The notes beneath the pieces are model-generated. The model searched no databases and was not told the origin of the DNA. It saw nothing but the letters and a program-made list of their open reading frames with translations. From positions 1-64,000 of the forward strand of contig JAUSOD010000055.1 in NCBI GenBank assembly GCA_030656215.1: 64,000 nucleotides of DNA, given 5' to 3'. This DNA comes from Azoarcus sp. (GTDB lineage: Bacteria > Pseudomonadota > Gammaproteobacteria > Burkholderiales > Rhodocyclaceae). Below, piece by piece: positions 29,595 to 38,773 of the stretch. Every line of letters starts with the position of its first letter. Position 1 is the first letter of the stretch. The translations under genes were made by a program, and so were the position numbers.

Positions 29595-31001
29595 TCAGAT
29601 CACTTTACCTGGATTCATCAACCCCGCGGGATCGAGCACATTCTTGATCGCACGCATCAGGTCGAGCTCCACCTCACTCTTGTAGCGACGAATTTCCTCG
29701 CGCTTGAGCTGCCCAAGTCCATGTTCGGCGGAGATCGATCCACCGAGTGCATCAACCAGATCATGGACAATCAGATTGACGTCGCCGGTGCTGGCGATGA
29801 AGGCGTCGTTAGCCGCCGCCTGCGGCTTTGACAGGTTGTAATGGAGATTACCGTCGCCGATATGACCAAAGGCAACTATTCGGACGTCGGGCCATGCCGC
29901 TTTCAGACGCTGATCGGCCAGTGCCAGAAACTCCGGAATCCGGCTGACCGGCACTGCAATGTCATGCTTGATGCTGACCCCCTCGATACGCTGCGCCTCC
30001 GAGATATTCTCGCGCAGTGCCCAGAGCGCGGCAGTTTGCGAGAGACTGCCGGCAACCACGGCATCGAGCACCAGCCCCCCCTCCATCGCGATCTCCAACT
30101 CGCGCTGGAGCATCTCATCCAGAGCGGCATCCTTCAACGTGTCGGACAGCTCCACCAGCACGCACCAGCGTGCCGGCTCGGCCAGCGGATCGCGTGCGCC
30201 CTCGATGTGCTCGAGCACCAGTTCGAGAGCAGAACGGCCAACGATTTCGAAGGCGGTGATGCGGTCGCCGCACGCTGCCCGCATGCTGGCAAGCAGGCTC
30301 ACGGCCGCCTGGGGATCCGGCACGGCAAGCCAGGCAGTCGCACGCACCCGGGGCGCCGGAAAGAGCTTGAGCACCGCAGCAGTAATGACGCCCAGCGTCC
30401 CTTCCGCGCCAACGAAAAGATGTTTTAGGTCGTAACCTGTGTTGTCCTTGCGCAAACCTCGCAGCCCGTCCCACACCCGACCATCGGGCAGCACGACCTC
30501 GAGCCCCAGCACCAGATCACGCATATTGCCGTAGCGCAGCACCTGCACACCGCCCGCATTCGTCGACAGATTGCCGCCGATCTCGCAACTCCCTTCGGAT
30601 GCGAGCGAGAGTGGGAAAAAGCGGTCGGCAGCCTGCGCTGCCTCCTGTACCGCCGCCAGGGTGCAGCCCGCTTCGACACACAGGGTGTTGTTGTCCGAAT
30701 CAAGGGCACGGATGCGTCTGAGCCGCGACAGGCTGAGCACCACCGCCTGACCATCGGCCAGCGGTGTGGCGCCCCCGCACAGGCCGGTATTGCCTCCCTG
30801 CGGCACCACCGGCACACCTGCCCGGTGGCACGCACTCATAACGGCAGCGACCTGTTCAGTATCGGCTGGTCGTATGACTGCCTGCGCCGCACCATGGTAG
30901 CGCCCTCGCCAATCGGTCAGATAAGGTGCCATGTCGCTCGCACCGGTAAGCATCTGATCATGGCCGACGATGTCGGCAAGGGTATCGAGCAGCGCTTTCA
31001 T
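29595..31001 (-). CDS. FAD-linked 2-hydroxyacid dehydrogenase (GlcD/D2HGDH-like)
   Basis: A 468-residue VAO-fold flavoprotein. FAD-binding segments are PQGGNTGLCGGA (about 69-80) and VGAEGTLGVITAAVLKLFP (about 200-218). The C-terminal cap has the metal-binding HIGDGNLHYN and ends SAEHGLGQLKREEI. Members oxidise D-lactate, glycolate or D-2-hydroxyglutarate; the substrate cannot be fixed from sequence. It lies 11 bases after the patatin-like gene, so the two are probably cotranscribed. Confidence 0.9.
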   Translation of the reverse strand: MKALLDTLADIVGHDQMLTGASDMAPYLTDWRGRYHGAAQAVIRPADTEQVAAVMSACHRAGVPVVPQGGNTGLCGGATPLADGQAVVLSLSRLRRIRALDSDNNTLCVEAGCTLAAVQEAAQAADRFFPLSLASEGSCEIGGNLSTNAGGVQVLRYGNMRDLVLGLEVVLPDGRVWDGLRGLRKDNTGYDLKHLFVGAEGTLGVITAAVLKLFPAPRVRATAWLAVPDPQAAVSLLASMRAACGDRITAFEIVGRSALELVLEHIEGARDPLAEPARWCVLVELSDTLKDAALDEMLQRELEIAMEGGLVLDAVVAGSLSQTAALWALRENISEAQRIEGVSIKHDIAVPVSRIPEFLALADQRLKAAWPDVRIVAFGHIGDGNLHYNLSKPQAAANDAFIASTGDVNLIVHDLVDALGGSISAEHGLGQLKREEIRRYKSEVELDLMRAIKNVLDPAGLMNPGKVI

Positions 31002-31012
31002 CCGTGACTCCT

Positions 31013-31966
31013 TCAGGCGTCGGAGTCGTCCGCTCGCCCCAGTGCATAACGCAATAACGGTCGAATGCGGGCAACTGCCGCCTCGCCCTCCGCAATCGCC
31101 TCGGCCGCGCGATGATAGTCCATCAACCCGAGCTGGCCGACTCGGGGGGAGATGAGCACATCAGCGGGCTCACCCGCGAGACGGCTGCGCGCAATGCGAA
31201 CCTGCATGATGTTGATGCTGGAACTGAGCACGCTCACCAGAGAGGGTAAGGCGTCGCCTGGCACAGGATCGGCATGCCCGCCATTACCCAAGCCCAGCCG
31301 CGCCATCAGGCGTCCGCCCCAGCTCGCCTCGGTCTCCTCCGCGGGCACTGGCACTGCCGAACTATGTTTCCATGCCCGGCCCACCATGTCCGACCCCAGA
31401 TCCACTGCGATTACGAGGTCGGCACCCATCGCCCGACACAGCGACACCGGCACCGGATTCACCAGCCCGCCATCGACCAGCAGCCGCCCCTCCCGCACCA
31501 CCGGCGTCATCAGACCCGGCAACGCGATCGACGCACGCACGGCGGTAGACACGCTTCCACTATGCAACCAGACCTCGCGCCCGGTCGACAGTTCAGTGGC
31601 GACGCAGGCAAAACGTGTGGGTAGTTCGGAGAAATCGCGTTCGGCAAAATTACGGGTGAAAAACTGGATCAGCTTTTCACCCTTGATCAACCCACTGCGC
31701 AAACTGACATCGAGCAACGAAACCACATCCTGCCACTTAAGCGCCTCGGCCCGCCTCTGAAGTTTGTCGAGGTCACCACCAGCGGCGGCGGCACCGACAA
31801 AAGCGCCGATCGAGCAACCACAGATGACCCCGGGCACCACACCATCGGCGGCCAGCGCACGCAACACGCCAAGGTGCGCCCAGCCACGCGCCGCACCGCT
31901 CCCCAGTGCCAGCCCGATCACAGGCTGCGGCGAAGACGGACGGGAAGCGGGGGCAAGATCGAGCAT
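31013..31966 (-). CDS. patatin-like phospholipase, RssA type
   Basis: A 317-residue patatin-fold hydrolase. The oxyanion motif is GSGAARGWAHLGVL, the nucleophile is Ser52 in GCSIG, and the catalytic Asp is in LLVDGGLVNPVP. The likely function is serine acyl hydrolysis on membrane lipid; no signal peptide is seen. It lies 62 bases after rimO and 11 bases before the flavoprotein gene. Confidence 0.87.
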   Translation of the reverse strand: MLDLAPASRPSSPQPVIGLALGSGAARGWAHLGVLRALAADGVVPGVICGCSIGAFVGAAAAGGDLDKLQRRAEALKWQDVVSLLDVSLRSGLIKGEKLIQFFTRNFAERDFSELPTRFACVATELSTGREVWLHSGSVSTAVRASIALPGLMTPVVREGRLLVDGGLVNPVPVSLCRAMGADLVIAVDLGSDMVGRAWKHSSAVPVPAEETEASWGGRLMARLGLGNGGHADPVPGDALPSLVSVLSSSINIMQVRIARSRLAGEPADVLISPRVGQLGLMDYHRAAEAIAEGEAAVARIRPLLRYALGRADDSDA

Positions 31967-32028
31967 GCAGGAAGTGTCAGGATCGCTGATGAACCAGCAG
32001 CGGCACCACAGATGTCATTTGCAGGGCC

Positions 32029-33363
32029 TCATCGATCGATGCGTTCAGCATAGAGATCATGGACATCGCAATCGGTGATCCTGACCCGCACGAAGTCGCC
32101 CGGCGCCAGATCGTCGCCATCGGGAATCACCACTATCCCGTCGATCTCCGGAGCATCGCCGGCCGAGCGCGCCAGCGCCCCCTCCTCGTCGATGTCATCC
32201 ACGAGCACCGTCATCTCGCGACCGATCTTGGCCTCGAGGCGCTGAGTGGAAATGTCCTCCTGGAAGTCCATCAACCGTGCGCGACGCTCCTCACGCACTT
32301 CGTCCGGCACCGGATCAGCCAACTCATTGGCGGTCGCACCGTCCACCGGCGAATAGGCGAACGCGCCGACACGGTCGAGTTGAGCCACTTCAAGGAACTG
32401 CAACAACTGCTCGAAGTCTTCCTCCGTCTCGCCAGGAAAGCCGGTGATGAAGGTCGAACGTATGGTCAGATCGGGGCAGATACTGCGCCACTTGCGCACG
32501 CGCTCAAGCACGTTTTCCGCATTGGCCGGGCGCTTCATCGCCTTCAGGATCCGCGGACTGGCATGCTGGAACGGCACATCCAGATAGGGCAGGATCTTGC
32601 CCTCGGCCATCAGCGGTATCAGGTCATCGACGCTGGGATAGGGATACACATAGTGCATCCGAATCCAGATACCAAGTTCGCCAAGCGCGTTGGCAAGGTC
32701 GTAAAGCCGTGTCTTGACCGGCTTGCCACCCCAGAAGCCGGTGCGATACTTGACGTCCACCCCGTAGGCCGAGGTGTCCTGCGAGATCACCAGGATCTCC
32801 TTGACCCCGGATTCGGCCAAGGCCTCGGCCTCACGCATGACCTCGTGAATCGGCCGACTGACCAGATCGCCCCGCATCGACGGAATGATGCAGAAGGTAC
32901 ACCGGTGATTGCAGCCTTCGGAGATCTTCAGGTACGCATAATGGTTCGGCGTCAGGCGGATGCCCTGCGGCGGCACCAGGTCGATGAAGGGGTCGTGCGG
33001 CTTGGGCAGGTGCTTGTGCACCGCATGCATCACCTCTTCGGTCGCATGCGGCCCGGTGACCGCCAACACCTGCGGATGGGCCGCCAGCACCACGTCATCC
33101 TTGGCACCGAGGCAGCCGGTGACGATCACCCTGCCGTTCTCGGCCAGCGCTTCACCGATGGCGTCGAGCGACTCCTCGACGGCAGCATCGATGAAACCAC
33201 AGGTGTTCACCACCACGAGGTCGGCATCTTCGTAGCTGCCGGAGATCTGGTAACCCTCGGCACGCAGCCGGGTAAGGATATGTTCGGAGTCGACTGTCGC
33301 TTTCGGGCAGCCGAGACTGACGAAGCCGACACGCGGCACGTCCTTAATTTTGGGGGAGGTCAT
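32029..33363 (-). CDS. rimO: ribosomal protein S12 methylthiotransferase
   Basis: Radical-SAM enzyme that methylthiolates Asp88/89 of ribosomal protein S12. The 444-residue protein has the N-terminal cluster cysteines (C19, C55, C84), the radical-SAM motif CNHRCTFC (C151, C155, C158) and a C-terminal TRAM domain. [14 protein letters not shown] is typical of RimO rather than MiaB. It follows phaR by 54 bases with a hairpin between them. Confidence 0.95.
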   Translation of the reverse strand: MTSPKIKDVPRVGFVSLGCPKATVDSEHILTRLRAEGYQISGSYEDADLVVVNTCGFIDAAVEESLDAIGEALAENGRVIVTGCLGAKDDVVLAAHPQVLAVTGPHATEEVMHAVHKHLPKPHDPFIDLVPPQGIRLTPNHYAYLKISEGCNHRCTFCIIPSMRGDLVSRPIHEVMREAEALAESGVKEILVISQDTSAYGVDVKYRTGFWGGKPVKTRLYDLANALGELGIWIRMHYVYPYPSVDDLIPLMAEGKILPYLDVPFQHASPRILKAMKRPANAENVLERVRKWRSICPDLTIRSTFITGFPGETEEDFEQLLQFLEVAQLDRVGAFAYSPVDGATANELADPVPDEVREERRARLMDFQEDISTQRLEAKIGREMTVLVDDIDEEGALARSAGDAPEIDGIVVIPDGDDLAPGDFVRVRITDCDVHDLYAERIDR

Positions 33364-33387
33364 GCTCGGTACGGCCTGTTAGATAAG

Positions 33388-33411
33388 ACGCCCCTCCTCG
33401 CGAAGGGGCGT
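33388..33411 (-). terminator. hairpin between phaR and rimO
   Basis: Stem ACGCCCCT / AGGGGCGT with an 8-base loop, starting 7 bases after the phaR stop on the minus strand. There is no strong T-run after it, so termination may be partial. Confidence 0.5.
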
Positions 33412-33417
33412 GGCACC

Positions 33418-34023
33418 TTATTTTGCGGTGCGGGTAGTCTTGGCGGCAGGCGGGGCGGGTTCAGTCTTGTCGTCCGCGTTCGTCGGCTGGGTGTACGCCG
33501 GAAACTGGAATCCGGTGAACATGTTGCGCGTCTGGCTTTCGACCTGCTCCTGCATCTGCTGGAACATTTTCTTCGATTGCTCGACGTAAGTGCCCATCAT
33601 GCTCTGCAGTGCCGGCCCCTGGAAGTTCAGGAACTGCGCCCACAAATCCTGGCTCACCGGGCTGTTTTCACCGTAGATGCCCCGAGCCTGCTCCTGGAGC
33701 TTGCCCTGCATGTCGGTGAAGGCCTTGATGTTGCTTTCGAGATATTTGCCCATCATGCCCTGCATCGCATTACCGTAAAAACGGATCATGTGCGACAGCA
33801 AGTCACTGGTAAACATCGGTGCGCCACCCGCCTCTTCCTCGAGAATGATCTGCAGCAAAATGGCGCGGGTCAGATCCTCGCCACTCTTGGCGTCCACCAC
33901 CTGAAAGTCTTCATTTGCCAAAACCAGTTCCTTCACATCCGCAAGCGTGATGTAGGAGCTGGTGCGGGTATCGTAAAGACGACGGTTCGGGTACTTCTTG
34001 ATCAGGCGCGATTGATCGGCCAT
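33418..34023 (-). CDS. phaR: polyhydroxyalkanoate synthesis repressor
   Basis: A 201-residue regulator that binds PHB/PHA granules and DNA and represses phasin and PHA genes. The N-terminal DNA-binding domain begins MADQSRLIKKYPNRRLYDT, followed by the PHB accumulation domain. The C-terminal half is rich in Gln and Met. The start at 34023 has GGAG nine bases upstream. It lies 124 bases after phaB with a terminator between, so it probably has its own promoter. Confidence 0.93.
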   Translation of the reverse strand: MADQSRLIKKYPNRRLYDTRTSSYITLADVKELVLANEDFQVVDAKSGEDLTRAILLQIILEEEAGGAPMFTSDLLSHMIRFYGNAMQGMMGKYLESNIKAFTDMQGKLQEQARGIYGENSPVSQDLWAQFLNFQGPALQSMMGTYVEQSKKMFQQMQEQVESQTRNMFTGFQFPAYTQPTNADDKTEPAPPAAKTTRTAK

Positions 34024-34085
34024 AGTGACGTTCTCCTCGACGGCGGTGAATCCGCTCTCGCTGTGCACCAATTATACCGCGCTGC

Positions 34086-34116
34086 GAAAAGAAAAACCCC
34101 GCCATCAGACGGGGTT
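34086..34116 (-). terminator. terminator after phaB
   Basis: Stem AACCCCG / CGGGGTT with an 8-base loop, followed on the minus strand by TTTCTTTTC. It lies 32 bases beyond the phaB stop. Confidence 0.85.
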
Positions 34117-34147
34117 ACGCAAATCCGCAGCATCCACGGATACTGCA

Positions 34148-34888
34148 TCAGCACATATGCAGGCCACCGTTGATATTGATGGTTGCACCGGTGATGTAGC
34201 CGGCCAGATCGGATGCCAGGTAGGCGCACAGGCCACCGATCTCTTCCGGCTTGCCCAGACGCTTCATCGGCACGGTATCGATGATGCCCTGACGGATATC
34301 GTCACGAATCGCCATCACCATGTCGGTACCGATGTAGCCCGGCGCGATCGCATTCACGGTCACACCCTTGGTTGCCAGTTCGGCGGCCAGCGCCTTGGTG
34401 AAGCCCAGCACGCCCGCCTTGGCGGTCGAGTAGTTGGCCTGACCGGCCTGACCCTTCACCCCATTGACCGACGAGATGTTGATGATGCGCCCCCAGCCAC
34501 GCTCAGCCATCTTGGGCGAGATGTGATGGGTTACGTTGAACAGGCTGTTGAGGTTGGTGTTGATCACCGCATCCCACTGGCCCTTCTCCATCTTGGGGAA
34601 GAACTTGTCACGGGTGATGCCGGCGTTGTTGATCAGCACATCGATCGGACCAACGTCGGCCTCGATCTTGGCGACCATCGCCGTGCAGGACTCATAGTCC
34701 GACACATCGCCTTCGGCTGCGACGAAATCGAAACCCAGAGCCTTTTGTTGGGCCAGCCACTCATCTTTCTGCGGGAAAGCAGGCAGACAGTTGGCAACGA
34801 CCTTGTAGCCATCCTTGGAGAGGGATTGGCAGATTGCGGTGCCGAGACCGCCCATGGCGCCAGTAACGAGTGCGACTTTCTGTGACAT
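34148..34888 (-). CDS. phaB: acetoacetyl-CoA reductase (intact copy)
   Basis: NADPH-dependent SDR enzyme that makes (R)-3-hydroxybutyryl-CoA for PHB synthesis. The 246-residue protein has the cofactor motif TGAMGGLG, NNAG, and the catalytic Ser140, Tyr153 and Lys157 (NISSVNG, YSTAK). The C-terminus GATININGGLHM is the family ending. It has its own promoter region and terminator. It lies downstream of a broken paralogue (35093-35833) and would supply reductase activity alone. Confidence 0.94.
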   Translation of the reverse strand: MSQKVALVTGAMGGLGTAICQSLSKDGYKVVANCLPAFPQKDEWLAQQKALGFDFVAAEGDVSDYESCTAMVAKIEADVGPIDVLINNAGITRDKFFPKMEKGQWDAVINTNLNSLFNVTHHISPKMAERGWGRIINISSVNGVKGQAGQANYSTAKAGVLGFTKALAAELATKGVTVNAIAPGYIGTDMVMAIRDDIRQGIIDTVPMKRLGKPEEIGGLCAYLASDLAGYITGATININGGLHMC

Positions 34889-34991
34889 CGTTGAATCCTT
34901 GTGCAGCGTTTATCGTTTTCGGACATCGCAACCGGGAGCCGCCGGTGTCCGCACCTGTATTGCGGCAGCGCATCAGCCACTTAACGACTAC

Positions 34992-35028
34992 ATTATAAAC
35001 TTAGTTCAGTACATGTGCTGCATTGCAA
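34992..35028 (-). promoter_or_regulatory. phaB promoter region with PhaR-like operator
   Basis: On the minus strand a perfect TATAAT lies at 34992-34997, about 100 bases before phaB. The -35 position is not consensus (CAGCAC). It is covered by TTGCAATGCAGCA (35016-35028), which resembles the TGC-rich sites reported for PhaR. The operator assignment is an inference from that resemblance and from phaR being the next gene. Confidence 0.45.
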
Positions 35029-35035
35029 TAACTCA

Positions 35036-35073
35036 ATAAAAAAGCGGCCTGCCTCCTGCGAGACAAGCCGCTT
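35036..35073 (-). terminator. terminator after the broken phaB paralogue
   Basis: Stem AAGCGGC / GCCGCTT with an 18-base loop, followed on the minus strand by TTTTTATTG. It lies 19 bases beyond the end of the reductase frame at 35093. Confidence 0.75.
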
Positions 35074-35092
35074 ATCCAATCCCCGCAAGGGA

Positions 35093-35833
35093 TCAGAACA
35101 TGTGCTGACCACCGTTGATGGAGATATTGGCGCCGGTCACGAACGCCGCCTCCTCGGACGAAAGATAGGCCACCAGACCCGCGATCTCTTCCGGCTTACC
35201 CAGACGCGCAACAGGAATTTGCGGAAGGATCTTCGAATCGAGGATCTCCTGCGGGATCGCCATGACCATCTTGGTGCCGATATAGCCCGGCGAGATCGTG
35301 TTGACGGTCACGCCGCTACGCGCCACTTCCAGCGCCAAGGACTTGGTGAAACCATGCATGCCGGCCTTGGCTGCCGCATAGTTGGTCTGACCGAACGCCC
35401 CCTTCTGGCCATTGACCGAAGACACGTTGATCACGCGGCCCCACTTGCGCTCGAGCATCCCTTCCATGACCTGCTTGGTCATGTTGAAGACCTAGTCGAG
35501 CTTGGTGCTGATCACCGCATCCCAATCGGCCTTGGTCATTTTCTTGAAGGTCATGTCACGGGTGATACCGGCGTTGTTCACCAGCACGTCCACCGGACCG
35601 ACATCCTTGGCGACCTGTTCGACGCAGGCCTTGCACGAATCGAAATCGGACACGTCGCAAGGGTAGCCCTTGAAGCCGTAACCCATGTTGTTCATTGATT
35701 GCAGCCAGTCGGCTGCCTTGGTGTTACCCGGCGAATGGGTTGTCACGACCTTGTAGCCCAGCGCGGCAAGCTTGATGCACACCGCTTCGCCAAGACCACC
35801 CATACCCCCGGTAACCAGTGCAACTCTAGACAT
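35093..35833 (-). pseudogene. phaB: second acetoacetyl-CoA reductase gene with in-frame amber codon
   Basis: A 247-codon SDR frame, colinear with phaB along its whole length. It starts MSRVALVTGGMGGLG (GGAGG upstream) and ends NISINGGQHMF. Codon 114 (35492-35494) is TAG, where the paralogue has Ser in NTNLNSLFN and here the context is STKLD-stop-VFNMTKQ. A single C-to-A change from TCG would create it. The reading frame is otherwise unbroken, so this is a recent nonsense mutation or a sequencing error. A product ending there keeps the cofactor half but loses the catalytic Ser, Tyr and Lys. It lies 105 bases after phaC. Confidence 0.88.
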
Positions 35834-35938
35834 AATGTTCCTCCTCTCCCAAGCGGATATATCCGGGGGGGCCTCGGTTATTGCTGTCAGCGGCCCCACC
35901 CGACCCGCTGACAACCTGTGACTCAAGCAACGCCTGGA

Positions 35939-37681
35939 TCAAGCCTTTTCTTTTACGTAACGCCCTGGTGCAGGTTCGATCGGCTCGTACTTCGTACTAC
36001 CAAGTCGGCCCCGCGCAGCAAGCTGCTTGCCGCCATAGGCCTTGAGCCATTCCGCCCAATGTACCCACCAGCTACCCTTTTGCTCCACTGCCTGCTCAAG
36101 CCACTCGTCCGGATCGGCGGCCTTTGAGGTCCCGGTCCAGTAGCTACGGCGATTTTTCGATGCAGGATTGATCGCCCCCGCAATATGGCCGCTCGCCCCG
36201 AGCACAAAGGTGGTTTCGCCGCCCAGCAGGTTGCGAGCCAGATACGCACTGGCCCACGGGACAATATGATCCTCACGCGCAGCAAGCAGATAGGCCGGCA
36301 CATCGACCTTGCCCAGATCGACCTTGTGCCCCAGCATCTTGAGCCGGCCCGGCACCCGCAGATTGTTTTCGAGGTACATGTTGCGCAGATACCAGGTCAG
36401 GAAAGGGCCCGGCAGGTTGGTCGAATCCGAATTCCAGTACAACAGATCGAAGGCCTGCGGTTTCTTTCCCTTCAGGTAGTTGCCTACCACGTACTGCCAC
36501 ACCAGATCGTTGGCACGCAGGAAGGAGAAAACGTTGGCAAGCTCCTGCCCCTTCAACAGCCCGCCCTTGCCGATTGCCGCCTCGCGAGCGGCCACACTTG
36601 CCTCATCCACCAGGCAGCCAAGTTCGCCGGCATCGGCAAAATCAAGCAGCGTGGTCATCAGCGTGAGGCTGGCAACCGGATCTTCGCCACGAGCCTTCGC
36701 CACCGCAAGAGCGGAGCTCAGGATCGTCCCGCCCACGCAAAACCCGAGCACATTGGGCTTTTTCACCCGGGTGACCGACCTCACCACCTCCAGTGCGGCA
36801 AGCGGCCCCTTCTCGAGGTAATCGTCCCAACCGAACTTCGACTCGTTGGCGCCCGCATTCTTCCACGACACCAGAAAAACGGTGTTGCCCTGCTCCACCG
36901 CGAAGCGCACCAGGGAGTTCTCCGGCTGGAGATCCATGATGTAGAACTTGTTGATGCAAGGCGGCACGATCAGCAACGGCACCTGCGCCACCTTCTCGGT
37001 CAGCGGCGAGTACTGAATCAGCTGCATCAGCTCATTCTCGAAGATCACCGCCCCGGGGGACACCCCCAGATTGCGCCCGACCTCGAAGGCCGAATCGTCG
37101 GTCATCGAGATCCGACCCTTTTCGAGGTCGGCCATCAGATTGCGAATGCCCTGCGAGATACTCTCACCCTTGGTCTCGACCGCAGCCTTGATGAACTCGG
37201 GATTGGTGGCCGCAAAGTTGGTCGGCGCCAGTGCGTCGATGTACTGACGGGTCAGGAACTGCATGCGCGACTTGGCCCGCCCGTCGGCAATCGGCATCTC
37301 GTCCGCAACCTGCCGCAGGAAACCGGCGTTGAGCAGATAGGCCTGCCGAACGTAGTCGAACACCGGGCTCTCAGCCCACTCCGGCGCATTGAAGCGCCGA
37401 TCGCCGGCTTCCGGCTGTGCAATCTGCTCGCCCGCCTCGCCCGGCTTGCGCCCCAGCATCGACGACCACAGTGCCACATGCTTTGCCGCGAAGTCCTGCT
37501 GCAACTGCTTGAACGCTTCGGTTTCGGGCAAGGGCAGGCTGGTCACCGCCGCCCCGGAAGAGTCCTGCATCGCCGCGTGCTGCTTTGCGACCATATCAAA
37601 AAAGTTCTGCGCCATGCTCTGCCCGGTGAGCAGCATTGCCTGCATGGCCGCGGGCGGCAGTTTGTCATTCGAATCGGACAT
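35939..37681 (-). CDS. phaC: class I poly(3-hydroxyalkanoate) synthase
   Basis: Polymerises (R)-3-hydroxyacyl-CoA on PHA granules. The 580-residue protein has an N-terminal domain typical of class I and the lipase-like box GFCVGG with nucleophile Cys315. It also shows the Asp region REDHIVPW, the His region GASGHIAG and the SWWVHWAEWL segment. The ATG at 37681 has GGAGG five bases upstream. It is followed by two phaB-type genes and phaR. No phaA thiolase is present within the window. Confidence 0.95.
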   Translation of the reverse strand: MSDSNDKLPPAAMQAMLLTGQSMAQNFFDMVAKQHAAMQDSSGAAVTSLPLPETEAFKQLQQDFAAKHVALWSSMLGRKPGEAGEQIAQPEAGDRRFNAPEWAESPVFDYVRQAYLLNAGFLRQVADEMPIADGRAKSRMQFLTRQYIDALAPTNFAATNPEFIKAAVETKGESISQGIRNLMADLEKGRISMTDDSAFEVGRNLGVSPGAVIFENELMQLIQYSPLTEKVAQVPLLIVPPCINKFYIMDLQPENSLVRFAVEQGNTVFLVSWKNAGANESKFGWDDYLEKGPLAALEVVRSVTRVKKPNVLGFCVGGTILSSALAVAKARGEDPVASLTLMTTLLDFADAGELGCLVDEASVAAREAAIGKGGLLKGQELANVFSFLRANDLVWQYVVGNYLKGKKPQAFDLLYWNSDSTNLPGPFLTWYLRNMYLENNLRVPGRLKMLGHKVDLGKVDVPAYLLAAREDHIVPWASAYLARNLLGGETTFVLGASGHIAGAINPASKNRRSYWTGTSKAADPDEWLEQAVEQKGSWWVHWAEWLKAYGGKQLAARGRLGSTKYEPIEPAPGRYVKEKA

Positions 37682-37783
37682 CAGCCCCTCCAAAGGCTTT
37701 GGCGGGCACTACCCAGCAGGCAGTGCCACCCGTTAAATTCAGGCTTGGCGCATTCCACCCTGTCGCGAAGGTAGAATTCGGCC

Positions 37784-38002
37784 ATGTACCTGATCGCAAT
37801 TGCCTGGTTCTACGTCGCACTGCTCGCAGCGGTATCGGATGACACCGTGGTCGGAGGTGTGCTTACGTTCATTTTCTACGGACTTGCTCCAATGGCCCTG
37901 TTCTTGTGGCTGTTCGGCACTTCCGCCCGTCGGCGTCGCCAAAAGGCACGCGAGGCGGCTGAAGACCTGAACGATAGAGCCGATTCAGGCGCCGATCAAT
38001 AG
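37784..38002 (+). CDS. small conserved-type membrane protein
   Basis: A 72-residue protein with two hydrophobic segments (about 1-17 and 23-46) and a basic then acidic tail (RRRRQKAREAAEDL). Codon use and the hydrophobic pattern support a real gene, and it sits alone on the plus strand between the divergent phaC and convergent pgeF genes. I do not recognise a named family and no function can be inferred. Confidence 0.65.
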   Translation: MYLIAIAWFYVALLAAVSDDTVVGGVLTFIFYGLAPMALFLWLFGTSARRRRQKAREAAEDLNDRADSGADQ

Positions 38003-38035
38003 CGAATACAGCCGCCACGGCCCGTGTGCGTGAAT

Positions 38036-38773
38036 TCAGCCTCTCTGCTCACGCCAAACCATTGAAGCAAAACGCCCGGTGACTCCGTCACGGCGGTAGG
38101 AATAAAATCGCGCCACATCGCTCACGGTGCACAGTCCGCCCCCATACACCCGGGACACGCCTGCTCGCACCAGGCGGCGGCGTGCCAGCATGAACAGATC
38201 TGCCAGCCATTTGTCGGGCTGCTGGTGACCGACGAAAGCCTCAGCAGCACCCGGATCAGCCGCCACGAAAGCATAGCGCACCTCCGCCCCGACTTCGAAC
38301 GCGGTCGGCCCGATGGCGGGGCCCAGCCAGGCCAGCACACACTCCGGCGCCACCGCCATTCGTGCCACGGTTGCCTCGAGCACCCCCGCAGCGAGCCCGC
38401 GCCAACCCGCGTGCGCCGCCGCAACCACACTTCCGGCGTCGTCGCAGAACAATACAGGCAGGCAGTCTGCGGTCATCACCGAGCACACCACACCGGGCCG
38501 TCGGGCAAGCGACGCGTCGGCCTGGGCAAGGCCGGCGGCACAATCCGCTTCGAGCACGGTTGTGCCGTGCACCTGATCGAGCCACACCGGCTCATCCGGC
38601 AACAGGCGACGCAAGCGGGAACGGTTTTCGGCCACCGCTTCGGGCAGGTCACCCACATGCGCGCCAAGATTTAAGCTGCCGTAAGGGCTGGCGCTGACGC
38701 CCCCGCCGCGCGTTGTCACCAGCGCACGCACGTTGGACGGTGCGGGCCAGTCAGGAACGATCAGGCTGGTCAC
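38036..38773 (-). CDS. pgeF: YfiH/PgeF family polyphenol oxidase-like purine nucleoside phosphorylase
   Basis: A 245-residue DUF152 protein. The metal-binding residues are seen in DQVHGT, ADCLPVLFCDD and AAHAGWRGLAAG. Family members have been reported as peptidoglycan editing factors and as purine nucleoside phosphorylase / adenosine deaminase enzymes. The GTG start at 38773 overlaps the rluD stop as GTGA, giving the conserved rluD-pgeF pair, with GGGAG upstream. Confidence 0.9.
   Translation of the reverse strand: MTSLIVPDWPAPSNVRALVTTRGGGVSASPYGSLNLGAHVGDLPEAVAENRSRLRRLLPDEPVWLDQVHGTTVLEADCAAGLAQADASLARRPGVVCSVMTADCLPVLFCDDAGSVVAAAHAGWRGLAAGVLEATVARMAVAPECVLAWLGPAIGPTAFEVGAEVRYAFVAADPGAAEAFVGHQQPDKWLADLFMLARRRLVRAGVSRVYGGGLCTVSDVARFYSYRRDGVTGRFASMVWREQRG

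Noticed and set aside
37713-37728. Possible sigma-54 promoter (TGGCAC, then GC) upstream of phaC
   Set aside because: The GC element is two bases too close to the TGGCAC element, and spacing is strict for sigma-54.
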